Positions 56,210-64,000 of a stretch of DNA of 64,000 nucleotides are shown here, piece by piece. The DNA lies in assembly GCA_963667425.1 (NCBI GenBank), contig OY763407.1, positions 248,001 to 312,000 on the forward strand, given 5' to 3'. The position numbers and the translations under genes were made by a program. This DNA is from G963667425 sp963667425 [NCBI: bacterium] (GTDB lineage: Bacteria > UBP6 > UBA1177). The notes beneath the pieces were generated by a model. The model saw only the letters and a program-made list of their open reading frames with translations, ran no database searches and was not told the origin of the DNA. Numbering within the stretch: the stretch's first letter is position 1; each line of letters begins with the position of its first letter.

Positions 56210-57709
56210 TTAGAAAATAAGACTGCATCCACATCCTGAATCGCTGTCATTATCTTCTTCAGGAGTTATAGTTTCATCTTTACATAGTGGTGAACAACCA
56301 TCTCCAGGGAGCATATTTCCGTCGTCGCATTCTTCTCCGGATTCAACTATTTTATTACCACACACAGCTACAGTATTATCATCATTAGTTTCAATAACAT
56401 CATCATCAGAAAGTTCTTCATTATCATTAGCATTAAGAGTTTCTGATGCTTTACAGCTTGTAACTTCATCAGCACAGAATTTTTCCATACATTTTTCTGT
56501 TTCTGACTCTGATGTAAAACCGGTGCACATATCTTTTTTACATGTCAACAGGTTTGCAACTGCTTCTGAAGCAACTGTTGTTCCTTCCGATTTACATGTA
56601 TCAGGACATGATTCTCCGCTTATATAACAATCCTGATAGCTAAAGCATGTTGTGTCCTGGCAATCCTGAAGTTCTTCGGAGCATTTTGACTGAATACATG
56701 AGTAATCCTGATTTGGACAATTCTGATTTACACATGTTGCAAAATTGTTAAAGGCATTTACTGCTTCGCTAGAAATTTGTGCAAAACACAGGTTTTGTGT
56801 GTTTTCACAGTTATTTTGACAATCTTCTATCATATAACATGAATCACCCTGATAAATGCAGCCACCATTTTTACATTTATATCTGTCCCCACAGTCAGAA
56901 TCAGTTGTACAGTTATCAAGACCGTGACCTGTCCAGCCGTATAGAGTATCATTTATCCATTCTCTGTATTTAACAACCTGAGTATCATAACCATCTCTGT
57001 CAGGAACGCACTGCTCATTTATACCAAAAGATGTAACACCTGAAACAACATATCTTCCATTCTGCATTGTAAAGAAAGGTCCGCCTGAGTCGCCGCTGCA
57101 TGTACTTGCAGGATTACCTACTTCAATGAGATATTTTGTTCCGAAACCTGAAAAAAGTCCCTGTCTTCTTACTGTTGCGGTTCCTTTTCTGTGAAGACCA
57201 GAGTCATTTTCATTTGTTCCTGTAAGTCCATAACCAACAATAATTCCCTGATCTCCTATTGTTTCAAGAGGATAATTTCTTACCGGATAATATTCCTTAT
57301 CGGTAACTTTTTTACTTAAATGAATCATTGCAATGTCAACAGCGTTTTCATTATTTACATTTCCATCCCAGAGTGGATGTTTTACAACATCTGCGGTGTT
57401 TCCTATTGTTTCTACATCATAAGACACTATTGATGCTCCTGCTACGACCTGAATAGAATAGTACTTTCCACTTCCGTAAACGCAGTGACCAGCTGTAAGA
57501 AGTACTTCAGGATCAATTAATGTAGCTGTGCATATTGCACTTCTGTCCAGCCATAAACCTACAACACCTTTCCATTCGGTATAACCTGTTTCTGTTCCAT
57601 TTACTACAGGATTATAAATGGATGCAAAAGGATTTTCTTTAGGGGTAACAGCTTCTGCCGAAAGAGACAGAAAAGATAAAAGGCTTGCTAAAAATAAAAG
57701 CTTTTTCAT
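56210..57709 (-). CDS. Secreted trypsin-like serine protease, larger paralogue, with GCGC C-terminal motif
   Basis: The ATG ending 57709 has GGAG six bases upstream; the signal peptide is MKKLLFLASLLSFLSLSAEA. The S1 domain starts PVVNGTETGY and has LLTAGHC, VDIAMIHL and CSGDSGGPFF. It differs from its neighbour by a Cys-rich insert of about 150 residues with repeated C-x3-C pairs (CVNQNCPNQDYSCIQSKC; CQDTTCFSYQDC). An acidic linker (NANDNEELSDDDVIETNDD), a DUF4215 repeat ([16 protein letters not shown]) and SGCGCSLIF end the protein. The tandem arrangement and shared domain order indicate gene duplication. Confidence 0.92.
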   Translation of the reverse strand: MKKLLFLASLLSFLSLSAEAVTPKENPFASIYNPVVNGTETGYTEWKGVVGLWLDRSAICTATLIDPEVLLTAGHCVYGSGKYYSIQVVAGASIVSYDVETIGNTADVVKHPLWDGNVNNENAVDIAMIHLSKKVTDKEYYPVRNYPLETIGDQGIIVGYGLTGTNENDSGLHRKGTATVRRQGLFSGFGTKYLIEVGNPASTCSGDSGGPFFTMQNGRYVVSGVTSFGINEQCVPDRDGYDTQVVKYREWINDTLYGWTGHGLDNCTTDSDCGDRYKCKNGGCIYQGDSCYMIEDCQNNCENTQNLCFAQISSEAVNAFNNFATCVNQNCPNQDYSCIQSKCSEELQDCQDTTCFSYQDCYISGESCPDTCKSEGTTVASEAVANLLTCKKDMCTGFTSESETEKCMEKFCADEVTSCKASETLNANDNEELSDDDVIETNDDNTVAVCGNKIVESGEECDDGNMLPGDGCSPLCKDETITPEEDNDSDSGCGCSLIF

Positions 57710-57750
57710 AAAAACTCCAGAAATTTGAAACAATAAAAAACTTGGAAGAG

Positions 57751-57777
57751 GTTATATTGCAGCGTGCTAAAAATCAA
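57751..57777 (-). promoter_or_regulatory. Candidate promoter of the protease pair
   Basis: On the minus strand TTGATT, 15-base spacer and TATAAC, about 42 bases before the larger protease start. The spacer is short. Confidence 0.4.
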
Positions 57778-57820
57778 GAAATCATTTTATAAAAATTAGG
57801 AAAATAAGTTTGTTTTTGAT

Positions 57821-57848
57821 TTGACAGAGTAAGTAATTTAGGTACCAT
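57821..57848 (+). promoter_or_regulatory. Candidate promoter of the amidase gene
   Basis: Consensus TTGACA, 16-base spacer and TACCAT. Transcription would begin near 57855, after ATG 57852 but before ATG 57888, which supports the later start. Confidence 0.5.
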
Positions 57849-57887
57849 TTTATGTTGGAAATTTTAAATTTTGCAAATGGTGTCTGT

Positions 57888-60800
57888 ATGCTAAAAAAAT
57901 TCATAGGAATTTTAGGTCTTGTTTTACTTTTTTCATTTTTTATTACAGCGGAAGAAATTTCTGTTCCATCAAATATTAAAGCTGGCCTTGGCAGAGATAT
58001 TAATGTTGATAAAATGGAGCTTGAGAGAAACAGAAAAAGAGTTGTAATCTATTTTACTGCTTCAGATTCATTAATAGACTCTTTTAATAAAGAAAAGCTT
58101 GAGTCAGTAAATAGACTTTTTCTCAATCTTCTGAAGGAAAACGGGATACTTTTTTCTTCAATAAAATTTATGGGAAAAAGAGATTCTGAAGGTGTATATT
58201 ATGATATTACTTCAATTATTCCTCATTCAAAAAGTGTTCCAAGAAAAGAAGAGAGTTATGAAAAAAAGAAGATTAAATCTTTAAGAAAAAATATAAAAAA
58301 GAATGGACGAGAAGGGTTTTTAAAGGATAGAACTATTTTTATAAGTGCAGGTCACGGATGGACCAACGATGCTTCATCATGGGCAACTCAGAGAAGTAAT
58401 TCTTCTTCCTACAATCTGGTTGAAGATTTTTCCAATGCTGAAATAGTAAACTATTATCTTATCCCATATCTTAAAAATGCGGGAGCACTTATTTTTACTG
58501 TAAGAGAACATGATACAAATACAAATATGATTATTGTTGATAATGCCGATTATGATACAAATGCTTCAAATGGCGTTTATGAAGAAGTCGGTTCATGGAT
58601 AGATACTTCCGGAGGAAAAGGTTTCGGTCAGGGAAGTTCTCCCTATGCAGACGCTGTAAACCCTTTTGAACTTGGACAGTATCGATATATTACAGGAATA
58701 ACAGGTGCGAGAGCTTTCTGGACGCCTAATATACCCAAGGAAGGTTTATACGAAGTTTATGTTTCATTTAAAGCTGGAACTGATAGAGCTGAAAATGCTG
58801 AGTATATTGTTCATCATGCAGGTGGCTTAACATCAGTTTTTGTAAATCAGAGACATCACGGTTCAACATGGTTTAATCTTGGAAAATTTCCTTTTAACAA
58901 AGGTTTTGATAAATCAGAAGGTTCTGTGGAACTTGTTGCAGAATCTGCTTCAGGTGAAATATTTATTGCAGATGCAGTAAGATTTGGTGGTGGAATGGGA
59001 ATAACGGATCATGGAATAGGAACTTCAGGTAAGCCGAGATGGGAGGAATTTTCAAGGCATAATATTCAGTTTATGGGTGCTCCTGCATCAACAGTTTATG
59101 ATGGTTCAGGTGATGAGCGAAGTGATGATGTAAGATCCAGATCCAGATATGCAGCATGGGAAAATGAAGCCGGTTATGATGATTCACTTTATATTTCATG
59201 GCATTCAAATGCCTATGTTGGTACTTCAAGAGGACTTTCCACATATATTTATGGTGAAAACGGACCTGGCTCAGGTTATGAGCCTACTGCTTCAGCCGGA
59301 AGTGAGGAGCTTGGAAGCTATGTGCATAATTCTATCCTTGAAACTATAAGAAATGGCTACAGCTCTGACTTCAGAGTTAGCGGACTCGGACTTTACAGTG
59401 CATATTTTGGCGAACTGGATCCTGATGAGAACAATGAGATGCCATCTGTGCTTGTTGAACTTGCATATCATGATAATGATGCGGATGCGGCAATGCTTAG
59501 AGAGCCTCTTATGAGAAGACTTGCTGCAAGAGGTGCATATCATGGTATTGTAAAGTATTTTGCAAACAGAGACTCTGTCTCTGCTGTTTTTTTACCTGAC
59601 AATGTTACATCGTTAAGAACTGAAGTTACAGAAGTTGGAAAAACAACTCTTTTTTGGGATGCTCCTGTTTTTACTGACAGAATAGTAAATGGAGATGTTC
59701 CTTCAGGTTATATTGTTCAAAAGAGCAGAGATGGCTTCGGTTTTGATAACGGAGAAGATGTCGGCAATGTTAACAGCTGGATTTTTACTTCTGAAAATAG
59801 TTCCGAAACATGGTATTTCAGGGTTATAGCCTACAACGATGGAGGAAAAAGCTTTCCTTCTCCGGTAGTTACAGCAAAGGCTGATTCTTTAACAGCCAAA
59901 GCCCTTACTATAGATTCTTTTTCAAAACTTGACAGCGATATGGAGATAATGGAGCCATTTCCTTCGTCATCGTCTTCCGTCCTTACACCAAGAATGCTTC
60001 TTGAACGGATGAATACATTTAATTATATACGAAAATATGGCGCTGCATTGAGTGATCAGATTCCATCTTTTGAATCTGCAACAGCTTCAATGCTTGATGA
60101 TATCGATTTTTCCAATTATGAAATTATTATCTGTTATAGCGGCTTAGAGAACAGTTTTGATGGTGTTTTTGGTGAAAAACTGGATGCTTTAAAATCGTAT
60201 ATCAGTAATGGCGGTATTTTGATAATTACAGGCTCTGATGTTGCTAAGACTATTGCCGCTCAAGGTGAAATCTCTTTCTTAAACAATTATCTTGGCGCTT
60301 CATTTGTTTCTGATAACCAGGATTACTCTCTTGAGGTTACAGATGAATTTGGACTTATGAATTTTGCACTTGAAGATATTTCATCTTTTAATAATAGTGG
60401 AGAAAATGATATCCTTACATCATTTGGCGGGAAGGTTTTTATAGTATATTCTGAAGAAACAGGTGCAGCAGTAATTCAGAAAGGCGTATACAAAACTGCT
60501 CTGCTCGGTTTTCCTTTTGAAAGAATTACCAATACTGATTCTGCAAATAAAATTATGAAAGCGATCCTTGATTATGAGGATATTGATTATAGTGATGAAG
60601 ACACCGTTTCAGATAGTGATGACTCTGAAAGTGATGAAGATATTACTGAAAATGATACAGAGGAACTTTCTGATGATGATATTGTTTCTAATGACGATGC
60701 TGATGAGGCTGTTGATTCAGAAACTGTTGATGAAGATGTGACAAAAAATTATATCTGTGAATATAATGGTGTCCAGTATGAAGCCGGAGAAAATTTTCTT

Positions 60801-60923
60801 AAAAATGATGAATGTGGAAATATTTGCTGGTGTCACGATAATGGTGAAATTTCTTGTTCGGATAATTGTAGCGAAAATAAAGATAACAGCAGTGGTGGAT
60901 GTGGATGCAGTCTGATTATTTAA
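57888..60923 (+). CDS. Secreted N-acetylmuramoyl-L-alanine amidase-like protein with inserted golvesin domain and GCGC C-terminal motif
   Basis: A signal peptide (MLKKFIGILGLVLLFSFFITAEE) starts the protein. Amidase_3 elements appear in two parts: ISAGHGW (zinc His, about residue 150) and NAEIVNYYL before, SWHSNAY (about 437) and VLVELAYHDN (catalytic Glu, about 520) after. Between them (about 255-366) is a golvesin-type domain (FWTPNIPKEGLYEVYVSF; YIVHHAGG; IADAVRFGGG). Then come a fibronectin-III-like domain (about 570-667), a GATase-like Rossmann region (about 680-900; GGILIITGSD), an acidic linker, a Cys module (CEYNGVQYEAG...CWC) and the end GGCGCSLII. It likely acts on peptidoglycan outside the cytoplasm. 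ATG 57888 is preferred over 57852 on promoter position. Confidence 0.88.
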   Translation: MLKKFIGILGLVLLFSFFITAEEISVPSNIKAGLGRDINVDKMELERNRKRVVIYFTASDSLIDSFNKEKLESVNRLFLNLLKENGILFSSIKFMGKRDSEGVYYDITSIIPHSKSVPRKEESYEKKKIKSLRKNIKKNGREGFLKDRTIFISAGHGWTNDASSWATQRSNSSSYNLVEDFSNAEIVNYYLIPYLKNAGALIFTVREHDTNTNMIIVDNADYDTNASNGVYEEVGSWIDTSGGKGFGQGSSPYADAVNPFELGQYRYITGITGARAFWTPNIPKEGLYEVYVSFKAGTDRAENAEYIVHHAGGLTSVFVNQRHHGSTWFNLGKFPFNKGFDKSEGSVELVAESASGEIFIADAVRFGGGMGITDHGIGTSGKPRWEEFSRHNIQFMGAPASTVYDGSGDERSDDVRSRSRYAAWENEAGYDDSLYISWHSNAYVGTSRGLSTYIYGENGPGSGYEPTASAGSEELGSYVHNSILETIRNGYSSDFRVSGLGLYSAYFGELDPDENNEMPSVLVELAYHDNDADAAMLREPLMRRLAARGAYHGIVKYFANRDSVSAVFLPDNVTSLRTEVTEVGKTTLFWDAPVFTDRIVNGDVPSGYIVQKSRDGFGFDNGEDVGNVNSWIFTSENSSETWYFRVIAYNDGGKSFPSPVVTAKADSLTAKALTIDSFSKLDSDMEIMEPFPSSSSSVLTPRMLLERMNTFNYIRKYGAALSDQIPSFESATASMLDDIDFSNYEIIICYSGLENSFDGVFGEKLDALKSYISNGGILIITGSDVAKTIAAQGEISFLNNYLGASFVSDNQDYSLEVTDEFGLMNFALEDISSFNNSGENDILTSFGGKVFIVYSEETGAAVIQKGVYKTALLGFPFERITNTDSANKIMKAILDYEDIDYSDEDTVSDSDDSESDEDITENDTEELSDDDIVSNDDADEAVDSETVDEDVTKNYICEYNGVQYEAGENFLKNDECGNICWCHDNGEISCSDNCSENKDNSSGGCGCSLII

Positions 60924-61971
60924 CGGCGATTTTTCTTAGTCTGCCAAGAGTGGCATAAAGTTCTTCTTCTGCTGAATTAACACTCTTTTGCTCATTTGAT
61001 TCTGTTATCATTGAAGATATCTTTTTCTGAAAACTACTTATATTATCTCTCAGCTGAGGCTTTATCTGTTCTTTTTCATTTTGTACAGTGGTAGATTTGA
61101 GTTCTGATACGTAAGTTTCTCCGATACTTTCTTTGCTGAAAGTTCCCATTGGTTTCATATCCTTATCGCTTGAAAAAAGCATTACATAGCTTTCTCCAAC
61201 TTTTACTAAAAGAAGCTTTTCTTTAAGACCAATTTGCATAGTTTCAACTATATTCATAATTTTGCCGTTTTTGCTGTTAAATTTTCCTGCTTTTTTCTTT
61301 TTATTAATAAAAAATAAAATTCCAAAAACAATAGAAGTTATAGCAAAGAGGATGTATATTGGTGTATCAGAAACAGTTTCAGAGGTTTCTGCAGAAGTTT
61401 CTTTTTCTTTAGAAATGGAAGAGATTAAAGAATTTAACTCGTTGTCTTCTTTCGAAACAATATTCTTTTTTTCTGATTCTTGTTCTGATGTAATTGGAAG
61501 TGTCTGTTTTTCAGCAACAACTTTTTCTTCTTTCTTTTTAAGTATTTTAGGCTCTGTCGATGTAATGTTTATAGGTTGCGTCAGAGTTACCGGCTTTGGT
61601 GTTGCAGGAGCAGTTGAAGTAAGCCTAATAGTAACAACATCAGGAGCAATTCTTTCAATTTTCCCACTAAAAGCTGCTTTTCCAAGAATATTTAATGCTC
61701 CGCCTTTATTTTCATAATTTTTAATTGTAAGTTTTTTCATTAAAAGAGAATTGTCTTTTGAAAGAGATATTTTTTCTTTCTGAAAATAATTTCCCTTAAA
61801 AAGAACAGTAAAATTCTTACCGTTTTCTATAAGCTCAGGGTCACTATCTGATTTAAAATAGAGTCTGGCAGTTGAGCTGTTGTTTTCAAATTTGAAAAAA
61901 TCTATCGCTTCTGAGGCTTCAATAATTGTAAAAATAGATAAAAAACAAATTGAAAACATAAAAAACTTCAT
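60916..61971 (-). CDS. fliO: Flagellar biosynthesis protein FliO
   Basis: A type III export component that helps assemble the FliP ring. An N-terminal signal-like segment and a long periplasmic part rich in Lys/Thr/Glu precede a transmembrane span (about residues 205-225) and the FliO cytoplasmic domain (VETMQIGLKEKLLLVKVGESYVMLFSS). At 351 residues it is longer than usual because of the periplasmic extension, which may carry an AMIN-like domain (about 30-120). It is the last of four flagellar genes here; fliP and others are not in the window. Its 3' end overlaps the convergent amidase gene by 8 bp. Confidence 0.88.
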   Translation of the reverse strand: MKFFMFSICFLSIFTIIEASEAIDFFKFENNSSTARLYFKSDSDPELIENGKNFTVLFKGNYFQKEKISLSKDNSLLMKKLTIKNYENKGGALNILGKAAFSGKIERIAPDVVTIRLTSTAPATPKPVTLTQPINITSTEPKILKKKEEKVVAEKQTLPITSEQESEKKNIVSKEDNELNSLISSISKEKETSAETSETVSDTPIYILFAITSIVFGILFFINKKKKAGKFNSKNGKIMNIVETMQIGLKEKLLLVKVGESYVMLFSSDKDMKPMGTFSKESIGETYVSELKSTTVQNEKEQIKPQLRDNISSFQKKISSMITESNEQKSVNSAEEELYATLGRLRKIAVK

Positions 61972-61974
61972 GAC

Positions 61975-62412
61975 TTAGTCTCCTTTCAGATTTTCAATTC
62001 TTTCCTGAGGATTTACAATGTCCGTTATTCTGACACCAAATTTCTCATTTACAACAACTGCCTCTCCTCTTGCTATAAGTTTATTATTTACCCTTACGTC
62101 AAGAGGTTCTCCGGCGAGTTTATTAAGTTCCAGAACTGAACCTTGTGAAAGTTGAAGAAGATCATAAACTATCATTTTAGATCTACCTAGTTCGGCTGAG
62201 ATTGTAAGAGGAATATCTAAAAGGAAGTCAATATTGGGCTGACTCCCGGTTGTCTGATTTCTTTCTTTTAATGAATCAGAAAGACCCATGGAATCGGTAT
62301 TGGAATCTATAGCATTTGATTCTCCCGAAGAGCCTCCATCAGCGGAATCGGCCATTTCTTCCCATGCTTTTGCGAGTTCTTCCTCTGTCATTTTTTTCTT
62401 TTCATCACTCAT
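61975..62412 (-). CDS. fliN: Flagellar motor switch protein FliN
   Basis: A C-ring component. The acidic N-terminus is followed by the SpoA domain (FLLDIPLTISAELGRSKMIVYDLLQLSQGSVLEL pattern; NKLIARGEAVVVNEKFGVRITDI). The ATG ending 62412 overlaps the fliM stop by eight bases, indicating translational coupling. At 145 residues it is within the normal range. Start MSDEKKK is preferred over a longer reading that lacks support. Confidence 0.95.
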   Translation of the reverse strand: MSDEKKKMTEEELAKAWEEMADSADGGSSGESNAIDSNTDSMGLSDSLKERNQTTGSQPNIDFLLDIPLTISAELGRSKMIVYDLLQLSQGSVLELNKLAGEPLDVRVNNKLIARGEAVVVNEKFGVRITDIVNPQERIENLKGD

Positions 62413-63430
62413 GAAGCCCCCTTCCATCTTCCGATTTATTTATCGCAAATTTATTTACTTTTAAGAATTGATTTATTTTCATAGCATATTTATTATGACT
62501 TACAACAGGTGTTCCAAGCATTTTTGGTATTCCCTGAACAAGAATCGGAAGATCTTCAGAAAATTCATTATCGAATTCAACAATATCTCCAACTTTTAAT
62601 TTTAAAAGTTCTTCCACTGTAATTTCATTTTTGCCAAGAATTACATTTGATTCAATTTTTGCATCTGCAAGATTTGCGAGTATTCTTTTCTGCCAGTTTT
62701 TATCAACTTCAAGCTGCTCTGAATGAAGCGAGCTGCTAAGCCTTTCTCTTAAAGGTTCAAGAGTAGAGTAGGGCATCATGAGAAAAACTTTTCCTCTGCT
62801 TTTTTCAAGTTCAACTTCAAATGTTACAGCTACAACAACGTCAGTTGGAGGGACAACTCCAACAAATTGCGGATTTATTTCTGTTCTTAAAAATTGAATA
62901 TCAAGAGGAAATACCGGTTTCCATGCATTTTGAAGATCTACAACCATCATAGCAACAAGTCTTTTTACAAGCTGAAGTTCTATTGGTGAGAATTCCCTGC
63001 CTTCTATTTTTACTTTTCCAAGTTCTGTTCCGCCAAAAAAGAGATTTGCAAGAGAAAACAGAAGTTTTGCTTCAAATATTAAAAGACCTATACCATGAAG
63101 CGGGTTAAATTTCAAAAGGTTTAAGCAGCTTGGTATTGGAAGAGAATTAAGAAATTCTCCAAATTTTGTAAGTGATGTACTTTCCATGCTTATATCAATA
63201 ATTTTTCTCAGAGAATTACTTAATGAAATTCTAAAATTTCTTGAAAATCGATCATGTATAATATCAAGGGTCGGCATTCTTCCCCTGATAATTCTATCCT
63301 GACTTGTAAGATCATAGGCAACAATTTCGGAGCTGTCATATTCTTCATACGTCTCTGTCTCTATTTCGCCTTCACTTACTGCGGACAGCAGCGCATTTAC
63401 TTCTTCCTGGCTTAATACTTGCTCTGCCAT
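62405..63430 (-). CDS. fliM: Flagellar motor switch protein FliM
   Basis: It binds CheY-P at the rotor and sets rotation direction. The N-terminal EVNALL element for CheY binding is present (LSQEEVNALLSAV), followed by the CheC-like middle domain (TLDIIHDRFSRNFRISLSNSLRK; LLIFEAKLLFSLANLFFGG) and the C-terminal SpoA domain (LLKLKVGDIVEFDNEFSEDLPILVQG pattern). The length of 341 residues is typical. Gene order fliL-fliM-fliN-fliO matches the common flagellar operon. Confidence 0.96.
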   Translation of the reverse strand: MAEQVLSQEEVNALLSAVSEGEIETETYEEYDSSEIVAYDLTSQDRIIRGRMPTLDIIHDRFSRNFRISLSNSLRKIIDISMESTSLTKFGEFLNSLPIPSCLNLLKFNPLHGIGLLIFEAKLLFSLANLFFGGTELGKVKIEGREFSPIELQLVKRLVAMMVVDLQNAWKPVFPLDIQFLRTEINPQFVGVVPPTDVVVAVTFEVELEKSRGKVFLMMPYSTLEPLRERLSSSLHSEQLEVDKNWQKRILANLADAKIESNVILGKNEITVEELLKLKVGDIVEFDNEFSEDLPILVQGIPKMLGTPVVSHNKYAMKINQFLKVNKFAINKSEDGRGLHE

Positions 63431-63438
63431 AGATGCTC

Positions 63439-63975
63439 CTATTGAACTACAAATTCAGTAAAGTAAACATTTTTAACCTTACCTTTAGCAACAACGTTGT
63501 TAATTCTGTTGATAAGACCTTCTTTAATGCTTGCTTTTCCTTCAAGACCAACAGTATCTGCAACACTTAGACTGCTTAGAAAAGTTAAAATAGTGTCTTT
63601 GATTTTTACTTTCTTCTCAAGCATTTCTGCTTCTGTAACAGAATCATCAACTTCTATGGTTATACCTACTCTAAGATATTTAGCAGATGAAGGATCGTTC
63701 AGATTCACGACAAAAGGTTCCATTTCTATTACAACACCCATTTTACTTGGATTGTCTTCAGCTTTCTGTTCTCCGCTTTCAGCAGCATCCGGAGCAGTTT
63801 TTACCTGAACTACAGCTCCCTGATAAAAAACTATAAAATAAACCAGAGCTCCAATTACTATGAGAGTATTTAATACCATTATAATTATTACAAGTTTTGA
63901 ACCGCCCTTATTGTCATCTCCTTCAAATTTGATGTTTTCAACAAAATTATCATCAGGGGCCGCAAGGAATATCAT
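63439..63975 (-). CDS. fliL: Flagellar basal-body-associated protein FliL
   Basis: A single transmembrane helix (about residues 28-50: LVIIIMVLNTLIVIGALVYF) and a periplasmic domain with FVVNLNDPSSAKYLRVGITIEVDD and the C-terminal VKNVYFTEFVVQ are typical of FliL, which supports stators and rotor function. GGAGGTGAT precedes the ATG at window position 63975. fliM starts eight bases after its stop, so the two are co-transcribed. The promoter lies beyond the window. Confidence 0.93.
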   Translation of the reverse strand: MIFLAAPDDNFVENIKFEGDDNKGGSKLVIIIMVLNTLIVIGALVYFIVFYQGAVVQVKTAPDAAESGEQKAEDNPSKMGVVIEMEPFVVNLNDPSSAKYLRVGITIEVDDSVTEAEMLEKKVKIKDTILTFLSSLSVADTVGLEGKASIKEGLINRINNVVAKGKVKNVYFTEFVVQ

Positions 63976-64000
63976 ATATCACCTCCAAAATAAAAACGGT

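Noticed and set aside
57852-57890. Amidase start at ATG 57852
   Set aside because: A TTGACA promoter would start transcription at about 57855, and the extra 12 residues disturb the signal peptide.
1-64000. tRNA or rRNA genes
   Set aside because: I saw no cloverleaf-type segment or rRNA-like sequence; a covariance-model scan would be decisive.

Overview
The window is AT-rich bacterial chromosomal DNA. Gene content points to a flagellated, diderm (Gram-negative type) bacterium. It carries fliL-fliM-fliN-fliO, a TonB-like protein, an OmpA-type lipoprotein, an outer-membrane barrel candidate, an ECF sigma/anti-sigma system, a Hanks-type Ser/Thr kinase, a sigma-54 activator and HD-GYP signalling. 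Secreted proteins with 'Myxococcus cysteine-rich' (DUF4215) repeats and acidic linkers resemble those of deltaproteobacterial/Myxococcota-like lineages. The phylum cannot be fixed from the sequence alone. No rRNA, tRNA or CRISPR array was seen.

Layout. (1) 1-6952: a tightly packed plus-strand operon (TPR/transglutaminase-like protein, degenerate MinD-like ATPase fusion, Ser/Thr kinase with PEGA domain, Hsp33-like protein, NAD kinase), closed by a terminator shared with a convergent slyD. (2) 7.7-13.4 kb: envelope genes (TPR lipoprotein, secreted protein, zinc-ribbon membrane protein, OmpA-like lipoprotein) and an OPT-family oligopeptide transporter. (3) 13.4-16.2 kb: ferredoxin and thioredoxin genes divergent from a sigma-54 activator across a palindrome-rich gap, then a convergent TonB-like gene. 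(4) 16.5-20.5 kb: ECF sigma factor operon with secreted/envelope proteins, zinc-finger anti-sigma factor and lipoprotein. (5) 20.5-22.2 kb: a DUF486 membrane-protein gene split by a complete 1,317-bp IS3-family element; removing it and one copy of a 4-bp target duplication restores the frame. (6) 22.3-26.4 kb: rseP, tsaB, a YdcH-like small protein and an HD-GYP phosphodiesterase. (7) 26.7-50.7 kb: an accessory Rhs/YD-repeat polymorphic-toxin island. (8) 51-63.98 kb: alaS, a UshA-like 5'-nucleotidase lipoprotein, two trypsin-like proteases, a large Amidase_3/golvesin-domain protein, and the flagellar genes fliO, fliN, fliM and fliL.

The Rhs island is the most unusual part. One giant exported Rhs protein (reading frame 26669-36424, interrupted by a single in-frame TAA) is followed by two 5'-truncated Rhs pieces and three orphan 3' fragments. 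All share a trailing module of about 85-100 residues that lies AFTER the variable toxin-like region and ends in or near GNIDP(W/V)F. In most cassettes a different repeat-type exported or lipoprotein gene follows (RCC1-like, WG repeat, ankyrin, discoidin/NADase-type); these are candidate immunity genes. The stop codon of the tail is often built into the ribosome binding site of that gene. An IS6-family element and two left-end scars of the same element sit exactly at the ends of three of these genes, which suggests IS-mediated cassette shuffling.

A second notable signal is a shared extreme C-terminus, SGCGC(S/N)LI(F/I) or the close form GGCGCSLII, on three neighbouring secreted proteins (two proteases and the amidase). 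It follows acidic linkers and DUF4215 or Cys-rich modules and may be an undescribed short C-terminal sorting or anchoring tag.
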